Assembly: GCA_937922085.1 (NCBI GenBank)
Contig: CAKZVD010000021.1
Coordinates: 1-41,555 of the forward strand
Reading direction: 5' to 3'
Length of the DNA stretch: 41,555 bases
From: an uncultured Tenacibaculum sp.
GTDB lineage: Bacteria > Bacteroidota > Bacteroidia > Flavobacteriales > Flavobacteriaceae
Shown here one piece after another: positions 24,137 through 32,749 of this stretch. Position 1 is the stretch's first letter; each line of letters opens with the position of its first letter. A program made the position numbers and the translations under genes. The notes beneath the pieces are model-generated. The model searched no databases. It was not told where the DNA came from and saw only the letters and a list, made by a program, of their open reading frames with translations.

Positions 24137-26887
24137 TTATTTTTTATTAGTCAAAGCTTTTCTTTTAAAGAAAACTATAATAATAATTAAGAGGATAAAC
24201 AAACCTACTATAACATAATTCCAACTAAAAGAACTAGTACTTAAATTTACCGAACTTACATCTCCTATTAGCATATATCCACCCCAATAATAAGGAGAAG
24301 CCTCGATGCCTTCATGATTTTTTAAATACTTTAATTTTGCGGTTCTTAGTGCTGCACTTTTAGAGATTCCATTATTTAATTCTTTATAAAAGTTAACTAT
24401 AATTTTTTCATTGCTTTTATCATTCGATGCCCATAAACTAGAAATCACACTCTTGGCTCCACCATAAAAGAACCCGCGTGCTAAACTCATTACACCTTCT
24501 CCTAATTGTAAAGTTCCTAAAGAAGTTTTACACGCGCTTAATGTTACTAATTCATGCTCATTTTTGTAACCATAAATTTCTTGTAAAGACATTTTTTCGT
24601 CATTAAAAGCAATCCAAGGTTGTTCAGAATCACTTACCTCAGAATGTGTTGCTAAATGCAATCCTTTATAGGCATTTCCTTTTTCTAGAAAGTTATTTTT
24701 ATTTGCTTGTTCTTTTAGTAACGTTTCTCCTCCAAAAATACTTTTCGTTGTATTTACTTCCGATAATGTATAGTGCAGTGAAGGTAAATTTAACATTGAA
24801 AAATCAACCGGGGCAACCGCTAAAAAACCTTTTTTCGCAATTCTTTTTATTGCATTATTACTTTCTAAATGCGAAAGTGAATACACATAACTTATGGTAG
24901 CATCTTTGATAAAATAACTCGTAAGTTCTTTTGAAGTAGTCAAGGTTTCAAAAGAAATTTTTTGTAATCTATAATCAGGAATAATTATGACTTCTTTTCC
25001 TTTTATTTGCTGAAAAACTTCTTTTGGAATTAATTTATCAAATAACGTACTTGCTATTTGATGATACTGCTTTTGTTCTTTACTTGTACTTATTTTTTGA
25101 GTAACCAAGTTCTGGAATTTCTTTATTTGTTTTGGTAATTCATTTGCCTTTTCAATTTCAAAAAACTCAGAACCAGAGGAGCCAATTAATAATCCGTACC
25201 CTTTATCATCATTCGTAATATATTGTAAATAAAATCTATTTTGATCTTCACTTTGCTTTTTTACTTTATTGTACGAAATTATTGGCAACCGTTTTTTATA
25301 CTTTCCATACGCAGGGTAAACAGATACTAAAGAATCTATAAATGTAGCATAGGTTCTTTTAGAAAGATATAACGCTCTTTTTACTGTTTCTACATTTTCA
25401 TCTTCATTTTTAGAAACAACTTGTAACGTGCTTTCTAGTGTATTAATCTTACTTTTTAATTGAAACTCTTTATTGGCTAAATCTAATGGAAGTTTTGCAT
25501 TTTCTACTGCTTGATTATTTGAAATATCTTCTAATAGTAGAATTGCTTTGTTTTTCTCCATAAAGTACAATGCCTTTTCTGGATTTTTCAACAAATAACA
25601 TACTTCAACTGCTCCTAAATATAAAGCAGCTCCTTGTTCTCTCCAAAATAATTTAGATTGCACCTCTGTACTCTCAAAACGAATAATATCTATTAATTTA
25701 TCGGCTGTTTCAAAAGTTGATAAAGCATCTTTTAAATGTCTTTTGTCTTTATCATGATGATAATATTTTACAAATGCCTTTGCTTTTTGAATCAAATGAT
25801 GCAATAAATAATATTTCTCTTTTACTTCTTCTAATTTTTTTTGTGAGATTACATCATTAACTTTTAATTTTTCTCCTATTAATAATGTATTAATTGCTTT
25901 TTGATATTCTTTTAAGCCTAATTCATATTCTTTTTCTTCTACATAAATATCACCTTTATTCTCATTTGGAGAAGAATAAGACGGATTATATAAAAGAGCT
26001 TTTTCAAAATAAGAAAAAGCTTTTTTATATTCTTTTAGCTTTGAATAAGATTGCCCTAAACTATTATAACTTCTTGCTAAATCTATAGAATCTGTTTTAG
26101 GAATTCCTTTTAGTACTTTCTCAAAATATATTATAGCTTTTTTATAAGCTTGATTTTCTAGTAATCGATTTCCTTCCAATTGATAAAATCTATAATCATA
26201 TTTTTTTTTCTTATCTTTTAAAATAATTAGTATAGAATCTGCTTTTTGAACATCACTTTTAATTTTTTCTGAAAAACGTTTACGCCCCATATAAGAATAA
26301 ACAATAGCTCTGTAATTATATGCCTGAACTGTAACCTCTCTCAACTTTGAATCTTTAGAGGAAAGGCTTATTAAGTTATTTAAATTAGTTAGCGCTTTAT
26401 AATAATCCCCTGTTTTTCTATAAATTTTTGAAAGTTCTCCTAAAGCATTTAAAGTATTTGAATCTATTTCTGAAAATTCTTTAATTTGTTGATAACATTC
26501 AATTGCTTTAAAATAATTATTCTGTTTAGAATAAAAATAGGCAAGGTTATATAAAGTTCCTTTTAAGGATTTTGAATCTACATTGTTCTCTTTTTTTAAA
26601 ATCATAGCTTTTTCTGTATATAAAATAGCTTTCTTTAAATATGCTTCATTTCTCATATCAATTAAAAAAAACCATTTTCCATACTCTTGATAACAGTTTC
26701 CTAATTCATTTGGAATAATCTTAATCTCATTATTAACTATAAACTTTTTTGCCTCCTCTTCTTTTACATGATTTGAAAGTTTTGAACGAAGAATACTTTT
26801 TAAACTATCTAAATACTGTTGACTGTGTCCTAAAAAAGGGATTAATAAGAAAATAGTTATTGTAAATATAAAAACTCTGAATTTCAT
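24137..26887 (-). CDS. Exported TPR-CHAT caspase-like protein
   Basis: This 916-residue protein starts with a signal peptide (to about residue 22, LGHSQQ). About ten helix-pair repeats of TPR type follow (residues about 50-420), then a helical spacer and a C-terminal CHAT domain, the caspase-like fold found with TPRs. The catalytic pair is visible as His748 (LHLATHSE) and Cys786 (VTLSACKTSLG), and YYWGGYMLIG closes the domain. A transmembrane helix (about 891-908) with a short basic tail anchors it, so the protease faces the periplasm. It follows the subtilisin gene by 86 bp and is probably co-transcribed from the two-box promoter at 28423-28453. Whether it cleaves or only binds is unproven. 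Confidence 0.92.
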   Translation of the reverse strand: MKFRVFIFTITIFLLIPFLGHSQQYLDSLKSILRSKLSNHVKEEEAKKFIVNNEIKIIPNELGNCYQEYGKWFFLIDMRNEAYLKKAILYTEKAMILKKENNVDSKSLKGTLYNLAYFYSKQNNYFKAIECYQQIKEFSEIDSNTLNALGELSKIYRKTGDYYKALTNLNNLISLSSKDSKLREVTVQAYNYRAIVYSYMGRKRFSEKIKSDVQKADSILIILKDKKKKYDYRFYQLEGNRLLENQAYKKAIIYFEKVLKGIPKTDSIDLARSYNSLGQSYSKLKEYKKAFSYFEKALLYNPSYSSPNENKGDIYVEEKEYELGLKEYQKAINTLLIGEKLKVNDVISQKKLEEVKEKYYLLHHLIQKAKAFVKYYHHDKDKRHLKDALSTFETADKLIDIIRFESTEVQSKLFWREQGAALYLGAVEVCYLLKNPEKALYFMEKNKAILLLEDISNNQAVENAKLPLDLANKEFQLKSKINTLESTLQVVSKNEDENVETVKRALYLSKRTYATFIDSLVSVYPAYGKYKKRLPIISYNKVKKQSEDQNRFYLQYITNDDKGYGLLIGSSGSEFFEIEKANELPKQIKKFQNLVTQKISTSKEQKQYHQIASTLFDKLIPKEVFQQIKGKEVIIIPDYRLQKISFETLTTSKELTSYFIKDATISYVYSLSHLESNNAIKRIAKKGFLAVAPVDFSMLNLPSLHYTLSEVNTTKSIFGGETLLKEQANKNNFLEKGNAYKGLHLATHSEVSDSEQPWIAFNDEKMSLQEIYGYKNEHELVTLSACKTSLGTLQLGEGVMSLARGFFYGGAKSVISSLWASNDKSNEKIIVNFYKELNNGISKSAALRTAKLKYLKNHEGIEASPYYWGGYMLIGDVSSVNLSTSSFSWNYVIVGLFILLIIIIVFFKRKALTNKK

Positions 26888-26973
26888 ATTTTAAAAATAT
26901 AAAATTCAGAGTTACTAGCAAGAAAAAGAAGCTTTTTCCTAATCCTAAGTTTAAAATATTGAACGAACAATAT

Positions 26974-28386
26974 CTACATTGGTCCTGAACCAAGATTACT
27001 AGGACCTGGGCCAACAGGTCCTGTATTATAATACCCTTCGATTATAATTCTACTATTCTTTATTTTATTTCTTAAACTAAAATCCTTATAACCTGTACTT
27101 ATCACTTTGTTTTTCAAATCTCTAGGTGGTAAATTGTTTTTAAAATAAACAGCAGCAGCTCTTGCTGTAATTATTGGACAAGAAAAAGAAGTTCCCTCCT
27201 CTAAAAACTTTATTCCATTTTTACTTTTCTTTTTCTTTAAATTAAATTCATATTCAAAAGAAGCTACTACATCAATACTTGCATTCCCATAATTAGATCC
27301 AGGAGCTAAGTCAAATCCACCTACATTTTGCATTCCTACATAAGGTGCTCCAAAAAAATCTCCTATATATCCTCCAACTGCTAATAAATTATCTGATTCA
27401 TAACCTGAAGGAAAATGCTCATTTCCCAAAGAATCTGTATCTTGATTATCATTCCCAGCAGAAGCCATCAATAATAAATTTTCAGAATTACTTTCTACTA
27501 TATTTTCAAATATTACTTGGTTTTTTAAATTATAAAAGCCAAAACTACAGTTTACTAAAAAAGGTTTTTGCTTTGAAGCTATAAATTGCAAGCTACAAAG
27601 TATATCAAAATAAGTTCCTCTTCCATTACTATCAAACGCTTTTACTGGTAATATTTGATAGGGTATATTTTCTTGTGTTAAAATATCTCTAATAATTACT
27701 GACACAAAAGTTCCATGCCCATGATCGTCTCTAGGATCATTATCATTGTTTACAAAATCCCACCCAGAAATTTCATCACCCAAGCAATTCGAGATATCTT
27801 CTGAATTATTATACAAAAAAGGAGTATCAAAATAATCATAATCAATACCCGTATCAATAACAGCTATATTTACTCTGTTTTCAGAATTATTAGGATGCAC
27901 CATTTCCTCTATTGAGTTTAAGTAGCCATCCATTAAATTTTTCTTCTCCTCTTTAACAAAAAGAGAAAACTGATAATCTGCATTCAGTTTTGCTACAGCG
28001 TCCTTATCTGTTGATAATTCATCTACTAAATCTTCAATATCACCAAAATTTGAATTCACTAAATCTAAAACCCATAATTCAATACTAGAATCATCACATT
28101 TACATTTTTTTGTTTCTTTTACTTTAAAAGAAAATTTGTTTTCTAAAGAAGATTTAATCTCTTCTTTTTCTCCTTCTTCAATTGTTTTCTTTTTATACTG
28201 TATTACAATTTGATCTTTTACAATATCTGGAGCCAATGGATGGGGTTTTGTTGTTTTACCAAAAACCTTCTCTGTTTTCGTTTTTTTACTTTCTAAAATT
28301 TCTTCATTCTCTATAATTTCTTCTTGAGTACAAGCCCAAAACATTGTAATTACACATATGGTTAAAAATAATACACCTTTTTTCAT
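26974..28386 (-). CDS. S8 (subtilisin-like) serine protease lipoprotein
   Basis: This 470-residue serine protease carries a lipoprotein signal (MKKGVLFLTICVITMFWAC, Cys19), then a propeptide-like region (about 50-165, including a CKC motif at 95-97). The subtilase domain has the full triad: Asp178 (AVIDTGID), His224 (GHGTFV) and Ser400 (GTSFSCP), with an oxyanion asparagine in MASAGND. The C-terminus ends in a short Gly/Pro tail (GPVGPGPSNLGSGPM). It is the first gene of a unit with the CHAT protein and is divergent from a sigma factor. Its promoter shares both boxes and spacing with that of the lipoprotein at 22238-23197. It may activate or process the CHAT protein (inference). Confidence 0.93.
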   Translation of the reverse strand: MKKGVLFLTICVITMFWACTQEEIIENEEILESKKTKTEKVFGKTTKPHPLAPDIVKDQIVIQYKKKTIEEGEKEEIKSSLENKFSFKVKETKKCKCDDSSIELWVLDLVNSNFGDIEDLVDELSTDKDAVAKLNADYQFSLFVKEEKKNLMDGYLNSIEEMVHPNNSENRVNIAVIDTGIDYDYFDTPFLYNNSEDISNCLGDEISGWDFVNNDNDPRDDHGHGTFVSVIIRDILTQENIPYQILPVKAFDSNGRGTYFDILCSLQFIASKQKPFLVNCSFGFYNLKNQVIFENIVESNSENLLLMASAGNDNQDTDSLGNEHFPSGYESDNLLAVGGYIGDFFGAPYVGMQNVGGFDLAPGSNYGNASIDVVASFEYEFNLKKKKSKNGIKFLEEGTSFSCPIITARAAAVYFKNNLPPRDLKNKVISTGYKDFSLRNKIKNSRIIIEGYYNTGPVGPGPSNLGSGPM

Positions 28387-28422
28387 CTTCTTAATTTTAA
28401 GTTTCTTTTGTTTTATTCAACC

Positions 28423-28453
28423 TAAGGAGCACGAATTTATAAAAAGGTTACCC
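28423..28453 (-). promoter_or_regulatory. Two-box promoter, ECF-sigma-like, copy 2
   Basis: On the minus strand, GGGTAACC (28453-28446), 16 bp, then CTCCTTA (28429-28423), 36 bp before the subtilisin ATG. It is identical in boxes and spacing to 23344-23314. No TAnnTTTG-type box overlaps it, suggesting an alternative sigma factor. Confidence 0.68.
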
Positions 28454-28588
28454 GTATCTTTATTCTTTTTTTTATTTTTCAAAAAAATTATGAAAACCAC
28501 TATATTTCTATTGGTGTTTTTCTCCTTTACAAGCTATTAAAAAGAGATTAATTTAACTGTTAAAACAATTACTCTATAAAGAATTAAA

Positions 28589-29149
28589 ATGGATAGTGAA
28601 TACTTTTTAGAAAGCATACGAATAGGTGATAATATAGGTATTGGAAAAATTTATGCAAAGCTATACCCTAAAGTAAAAAAACATATTTTACAAAGAGATG
28701 GTAGTGAAGCAGATGCTAAAGATATTATGCAGAAAGCATTAATTCAGTTATCTACTAGAGCGCAAGACACTAATTTTAGTATTACTTCTAGTTTTGATGG
28801 TTATTTTATAGTTATTTGTAAGAATTTATGGATACGGGAAGCAAAAAAGCAAAAATTGAGGGTAACCAATGACACTTCTATGAATCTAGTAAATGATGAT
28901 GTAGATGTAGCAATGAGTTCCTTTGAACAAGAAAAATGGGAACTTTTTAAAGAGAAGTTGCAAGAAATTTCTGAAAATTGCAGGGAATTATTACAACTTT
29001 TTTTCAAAAAAACATCTTATAAAGAGATCGCTTCATTAAAGAATTATGCTTCTGAAAATACAGTAAAGCAACGAATTTTTAAATGTAAGTCTAAATTAAA
29101 AGATCTCATTCAATCAGATAGACGTTATGTAGATTTAAAACATTTTTAA
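28589..29149 (+). CDS. ECF-type RNA polymerase sigma factor
   Basis: This 186-residue sigma-70-family protein has region 2 (about residues 15-85, with DAKDIMQKALIQLS and an aromatic FDGYFIVICKNLW) and region 4 (about 120-178). The helix-turn-helix reads TSYKEIASLKNYASENTVKQR. Regions 1 and 3 are missing, as in extracytoplasmic-function sigma factors. It is divergent from the subtilisin/CHAT unit and is followed after 26 bp by a membrane TPR protein with a short N-terminal region like those of anti-sigma factors. The repeated two-box promoter in front of the protease and lipoprotein genes is its most likely target (inference). Confidence 0.9.
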   Translation: MDSEYFLESIRIGDNIGIGKIYAKLYPKVKKHILQRDGSEADAKDIMQKALIQLSTRAQDTNFSITSSFDGYFIVICKNLWIREAKKQKLRVTNDTSMNLVNDDVDVAMSSFEQEKWELFKEKLQEISENCRELLQLFFKKTSYKEIASLKNYASENTVKQRIFKCKSKLKDLIQSDRRYVDLKHF

Positions 29150-29175
29150 CTTGATTCCCTCTAAAAGATAAATAA

Positions 29176-29973
29176 ATGGATACCAATATAGAACGATTTC
29201 TTAACAACGAAATGAATAAAGAAGAAAGAGCGTTGTTTATAAAAGAAATGAACTCCAATGAAAAATTAAAAGAAGCTGTTGAAATTTATAAAGAAATGCA
29301 GCTTATTTATAATGATGATGATTGGAATATTGAAAACCTTTCTACAAAACATCCTAAAATAGATAGATCGTTAACTTTTTTGAGAAGTGAAAAAGGCGAA
29401 AATATTAAAAATGTAATTGCAGAAGAAGCAAATCTTTATTTCTCTGAAAAGCCTACATCATCAAGAATTCGAAAATTATTTTTAATGGTAGGCTCTATTG
29501 CTGCTATTTTTATTATCAGTTTTTTCTTATTAAAAGCGAAAGAAACAAATACCGATTTATATGCTGAATATAAAAACGATTGGAAAGAACTTCCTTCACT
29601 AACATTAAGAGGTGATAATAATAATTTTACAAGTGTAGAAGCTCTCTTTAAACAAAAGAAATATAAAGAATCGTTACTTCTTTTAGAGCAACTTAAACAA
29701 ACTACATCTCAAGATTCTCAAATACTTATGTATGAAGGTATTTTAAATTTAGAATTAAATAAAAAGGAGAAAGCAATACGTATTTTCAAAGACTTACTTA
29801 AAAGAGATTCTTTAGATACTTTTAAAGCCCACTGGTACTTAGCTTTATCATACCTTAAATCGAATAATTTGAATTCAACAAAAATGGAATTACAAATTTT
29901 ATTAAATGATGATAAAAACTTCAAAGACATAGAAGCTAAAGAATTACTTCATAAACTTGAGAAACTGAATTAA
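29176..29973 (+). CDS. Single-pass membrane TPR protein, possible anti-sigma factor
   Basis: This 265-residue protein has a cytoplasmic N-terminal region of about 95 residues (IERFLNNEMNKEERALF resembles the start of Bacteroidetes anti-sigma proteins). One transmembrane helix follows (about 102-119, FLMVGSIAAIFIISFFLL), then a periplasmic C-terminal half with two or three TPR-like helix pairs (about 150-260). It follows the sigma gene by 26 bp. The layout suggests that the N-terminus holds the sigma factor while the TPR half senses an envelope partner, perhaps the TPR-CHAT protein. No zinc-binding HxxxCxxC motif is seen, so the anti-sigma role is an inference. Confidence 0.78.
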   Translation: MDTNIERFLNNEMNKEERALFIKEMNSNEKLKEAVEIYKEMQLIYNDDDWNIENLSTKHPKIDRSLTFLRSEKGENIKNVIAEEANLYFSEKPTSSRIRKLFLMVGSIAAIFIISFFLLKAKETNTDLYAEYKNDWKELPSLTLRGDNNNFTSVEALFKQKKYKESLLLLEQLKQTTSQDSQILMYEGILNLELNKKEKAIRIFKDLLKRDSLDTFKAHWYLALSYLKSNNLNSTKMELQILLNDDKNFKDIEAKELLHKLEKLN

Positions 29974-29995
29974 ACGGTTATATCTAATTTCAGAA

Positions 29996-30526
29996 ATGAC
30001 AAACCAAGAATTTGAAATAACAATTTTAAGACAGCATTGGATAAAAGATGATGGACTTAATGACAACACTGATTTATGTTCACATGGAATCTTATATATA
30101 AAAATTGGAAATGAAGTTTTATCTGATTCTGAATCGGGATCTTGGGCTTTAACAGCTACTGGATTATACCTCCTCAGAACTCTTAGTATTAATTATACTA
30201 TTGAAGATTTCGCAAGTCAATTAGTTCCTTGTTGCGGACATTTTATAATACCGAACGAACATAAAAATTATGTTTCTATTATAGGTTGTAATGAAGGCAT
30301 CGATTGGAATATTAAGCACGAGCATGGAAATGTGAAATTGACAACCAAAAAAGGGACAACTACTATAATTTCATTTAAATTATATAAAAATATAGTTCTC
30401 GATTTTACTGATAAAATTGAATCTTTTTATGGTAATCCTAATGAAAAAGAAGTTCCTAATGAAGAGTTTGATTTAAATGGTTTTCGTCAGTTTTGGGAAG
30501 AATGGAGGGAATTAAAACACAAATGA
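29996..30526 (+). CDS. Conserved-looking protein of unknown function
   Basis: I do not recognise this 176-residue soluble protein. It has no signal peptide or membrane segment. Visible features are a cysteine pair in LVPCCGHF near residues 77-82, an aromatic acidic C-terminus (FRQFWEEWRELKHK) and a mixed alpha/beta pattern. The overall appearance resembles small immunity-like or SMI1-like proteins, but no motif supports that. It follows the membrane TPR gene by 22 bp and may be the last gene of the sigma operon. Its place there could mean a regulatory or protective role (inference). Confidence 0.65.
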   Translation: MTNQEFEITILRQHWIKDDGLNDNTDLCSHGILYIKIGNEVLSDSESGSWALTATGLYLLRTLSINYTIEDFASQLVPCCGHFIIPNEHKNYVSIIGCNEGIDWNIKHEHGNVKLTTKKGTTTIISFKLYKNIVLDFTDKIESFYGNPNEKEVPNEEFDLNGFRQFWEEWRELKHK

Positions 30527-30599
30527 AAAAAAACCTCATATAAATAGTTTCAAAAACATAACTTATGTGATTACAATAGAAGGTTTTAAAGTTTCAAAT

Positions 30600-30628
30600 T
30601 GTCATTTCGAGTGTTTTTCGATTTGACA
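30600..30628. repeat. Imperfect inverted repeat, likely dispersed spacer element
   Basis: TGTCATTTCGA (30600-30610) and TCGATTTGACA (30618-30628) form an imperfect dyad with two mismatches. The opening resembles the sequence at 23704-23715. Such GTCA-TTCGA elements appear to be dispersed spacers; the rest of the 230-bp gap shows no gene. Confidence 0.4.
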
Positions 30629-30708
30629 TAATTTCAACAGAAAAGATATTTTATCAAAGCTTTAAAATTGTTTTCTTTTATCAAATTTCAGTAATTTAAA
30701 CTCATAAA

Positions 30709-30734
30709 AAAAGACCGCAAAATTGCGGTCTTTT
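30709..30734 (-). terminator. Terminator of the pabB-tilS-DsbD operon
   Basis: AAAAGACCGCAA (30709-30720) pairs perfectly with 30723-30734, with a two-base gap at the apex. On the minus strand it is followed by a T run, 22 bp after the DsbD-like stop codon. Confidence 0.9.
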
Positions 30735-30755
30735 ATTTTATAATATAGGATTTAA

Positions 30756-32738
30756 TTACTTCTTAAAGTTCTTTAATCCATCTTTTAACCAACTATGGTA
30801 AGATAATTTATCTGTATACTGTTGTGGCTTGTTTAATACTTCTAAATCTGATGTCATTAATACATAGAAAGGTTGAGAAGCATTCTTAAAGTTTACAGTT
30901 TGTAATGTTGACCATTTTTCACCGTAAGTTCTAATCTTCTTAATTTTACCACTTGGCTTTACAAAATCAAATTGCTCTTCTGGTGGTAACGTATTTTCAT
31001 TATCATCAACATATAAAGAGATTAATACATAATCCTTTTTTAAGGTAGAGTAAATATTTGGATCACTCCAAACATTTTCTTCCATCTTTCTACAGTTTAC
31101 ACATGCCCATCCTGTAAAGTCTAATAACACAGGTTTATTAACTTCTTTAGCATACGCCATACCTTCATCAAAGTTCTTAAAACAATCTAAAGCTAATGGG
31201 CAGTTATCACTATCTGCTTTATACACACTATAAAATTGTGGTGGTGCAAATCCACTTAATAAGTTTTGATTCCAAGTAGGCTTCTGTAAAACTCCAGGGC
31301 CTAAATAAACTGCAAATCCTAATACTGCTAATCCTAAAACAATTCTTAATCCAGAAACACGTTTTACTTTCGCTCCTCCTGGAAACTTAATTACTCCGAA
31401 TAAGAATAATGCTGCTAAAACAGTAATTAATATCCAAATACCTATAAAAACTTCTCTTTTAAGAACATTCCATTGACCAACTAAATCTGCATTAGATAAG
31501 AATTTAAATGCCAATGCTAATTCTATAAACCCTAACATTACTGTTATTGCTTTTAACCAGAAACCTGATTTAGGTAATGCTTTTAATAAATTAGGGAATA
31601 ATGCAAAAAATGCAAAAGGTAATGCTAAAGCAACTCCGAATCCTCCCATACCTGCTGTTAATTGCATTGGGCCTCCATCAGAAGTTAAAGAACCTGCTAA
31701 TAATGATCCTAAAATTGGACCTGTACATGAGAAAGAAACTATTGCTAATGTAATAGCCATGAAAAATATTCCTAAGATACCTCCAATACCTGAAGCGTTA
31801 TCTGCTTTATTACTCCAAGAACTTGGTAATGTTATTGTATAAAAACCAAAGAAAGATCCTGCAAAGAAAACTAAAACAATGAAGAAGAATATATTCAACC
31901 ACATGTTAGTAGATATTGTGTTTAAGATTTCAGGATCTAAATTATCCATAAAATGGAAAGGCAAACTTAAAGCTACATAGATTGCAGCAATAAAAAGACC
32001 ATAAATAATTGAATTTGTAATTCCTTTAGATTTTTTATCCGATTGTTTTGTAAAGAAAGATACCGTTAAAGGTATTAAAGGAAATACACAAGGTGTTAAG
32101 AATGCAATTAATCCTCCTGCAAATCCTAAAAGAAAAATATTTAATAAATTTCCTTTTTCTTCTTGTTCTTTCTTACTAATATCAGTTTCTAAAAGTTCTG
32201 GGTTCTTTAAATTTAATTTTAAAGAATTTGTTATCTTTTTACTTCTATCATCAACATCCTCAATTTCTTTTACTACTTCTCCTCCATCTAAAGGAAATGT
32301 AAAATCATCATCATAAGGTAAACAAAACTCTTTACAAACCTGAGCATCAATATTTAAAGAGACTTGTCTTAAGTTAGGATCGTCTACTTTAATACGTTGT
32401 ACTATTGTTGCTTCTTCTACAAAGAAAATTTCTTCAACTCCCCAAATTTCGCTAAACTCGGTAGTTGTTTCACTCTCTTTTGCTTTACCTACTACAGTGA
32501 AACCAGTTTCACCCTCAGAAGGTTTTATTGTCATTGGTAAAGATGCATCTTGTGGGTTGTATTGAGAATACAAATGCCAGTCATCATCTATGAAAACATT
32601 AAATATTAGATCATACTCTGTATCTGAGATTTTCTTTACCGAGGTTTCTACTTCTACAGGGGCATCGTCTTGTGCGTAACCTGTTAGGGTAAAACCTAGA
32701 ATTAATAAAAGTAAGGTAAAAACTCTTTTCATTGTCAT
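30756..32738 (-). CDS. DsbD-like thiol:disulfide interchange protein
   Basis: This 660-residue inner-membrane protein carries electrons from the cytoplasm to periplasmic thiol proteins. A signal peptide ends near GYAQ. The N-terminal domain has the paired cysteines CKEFC near residues 136-140. The membrane domain of about eight helices holds the two redox cysteines (LTPCVFPL and SFSCTGP). The C-terminal thioredoxin-like domain has WACVNCRKM near residues 545-553. The three-domain order equals DsbD. It lies 11 bp after tilS, last in a four-gene operon. A second ATG two codons downstream is an equally good start. Confidence 0.92.
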   Translation of the reverse strand: MTMKRVFTLLLLILGFTLTGYAQDDAPVEVETSVKKISDTEYDLIFNVFIDDDWHLYSQYNPQDASLPMTIKPSEGETGFTVVGKAKESETTTEFSEIWGVEEIFFVEEATIVQRIKVDDPNLRQVSLNIDAQVCKEFCLPYDDDFTFPLDGGEVVKEIEDVDDRSKKITNSLKLNLKNPELLETDISKKEQEEKGNLLNIFLLGFAGGLIAFLTPCVFPLIPLTVSFFTKQSDKKSKGITNSIIYGLFIAAIYVALSLPFHFMDNLDPEILNTISTNMWLNIFFFIVLVFFAGSFFGFYTITLPSSWSNKADNASGIGGILGIFFMAITLAIVSFSCTGPILGSLLAGSLTSDGGPMQLTAGMGGFGVALALPFAFFALFPNLLKALPKSGFWLKAITVMLGFIELALAFKFLSNADLVGQWNVLKREVFIGIWILITVLAALFLFGVIKFPGGAKVKRVSGLRIVLGLAVLGFAVYLGPGVLQKPTWNQNLLSGFAPPQFYSVYKADSDNCPLALDCFKNFDEGMAYAKEVNKPVLLDFTGWACVNCRKMEENVWSDPNIYSTLKKDYVLISLYVDDNENTLPPEEQFDFVKPSGKIKKIRTYGEKWSTLQTVNFKNASQPFYVLMTSDLEVLNKPQQYTDKLSYHSWLKDGLKNFKK

Positions 32739-32749
32739 TGGGGTTATTT

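Noticed and set aside
24137..26887. CHAT protein as a Craspase-type CRISPR effector
   Set aside because: It has a signal peptide and a C-terminal membrane anchor, and there is no Cas gene or array in the window, so a cytoplasmic Cas-linked role is not supported.
26805..27014. Small minus-strand frame between the subtilisin and CHAT genes
   Set aside because: It overlaps the ends of both genes in another frame and has no leader or conserved motif.
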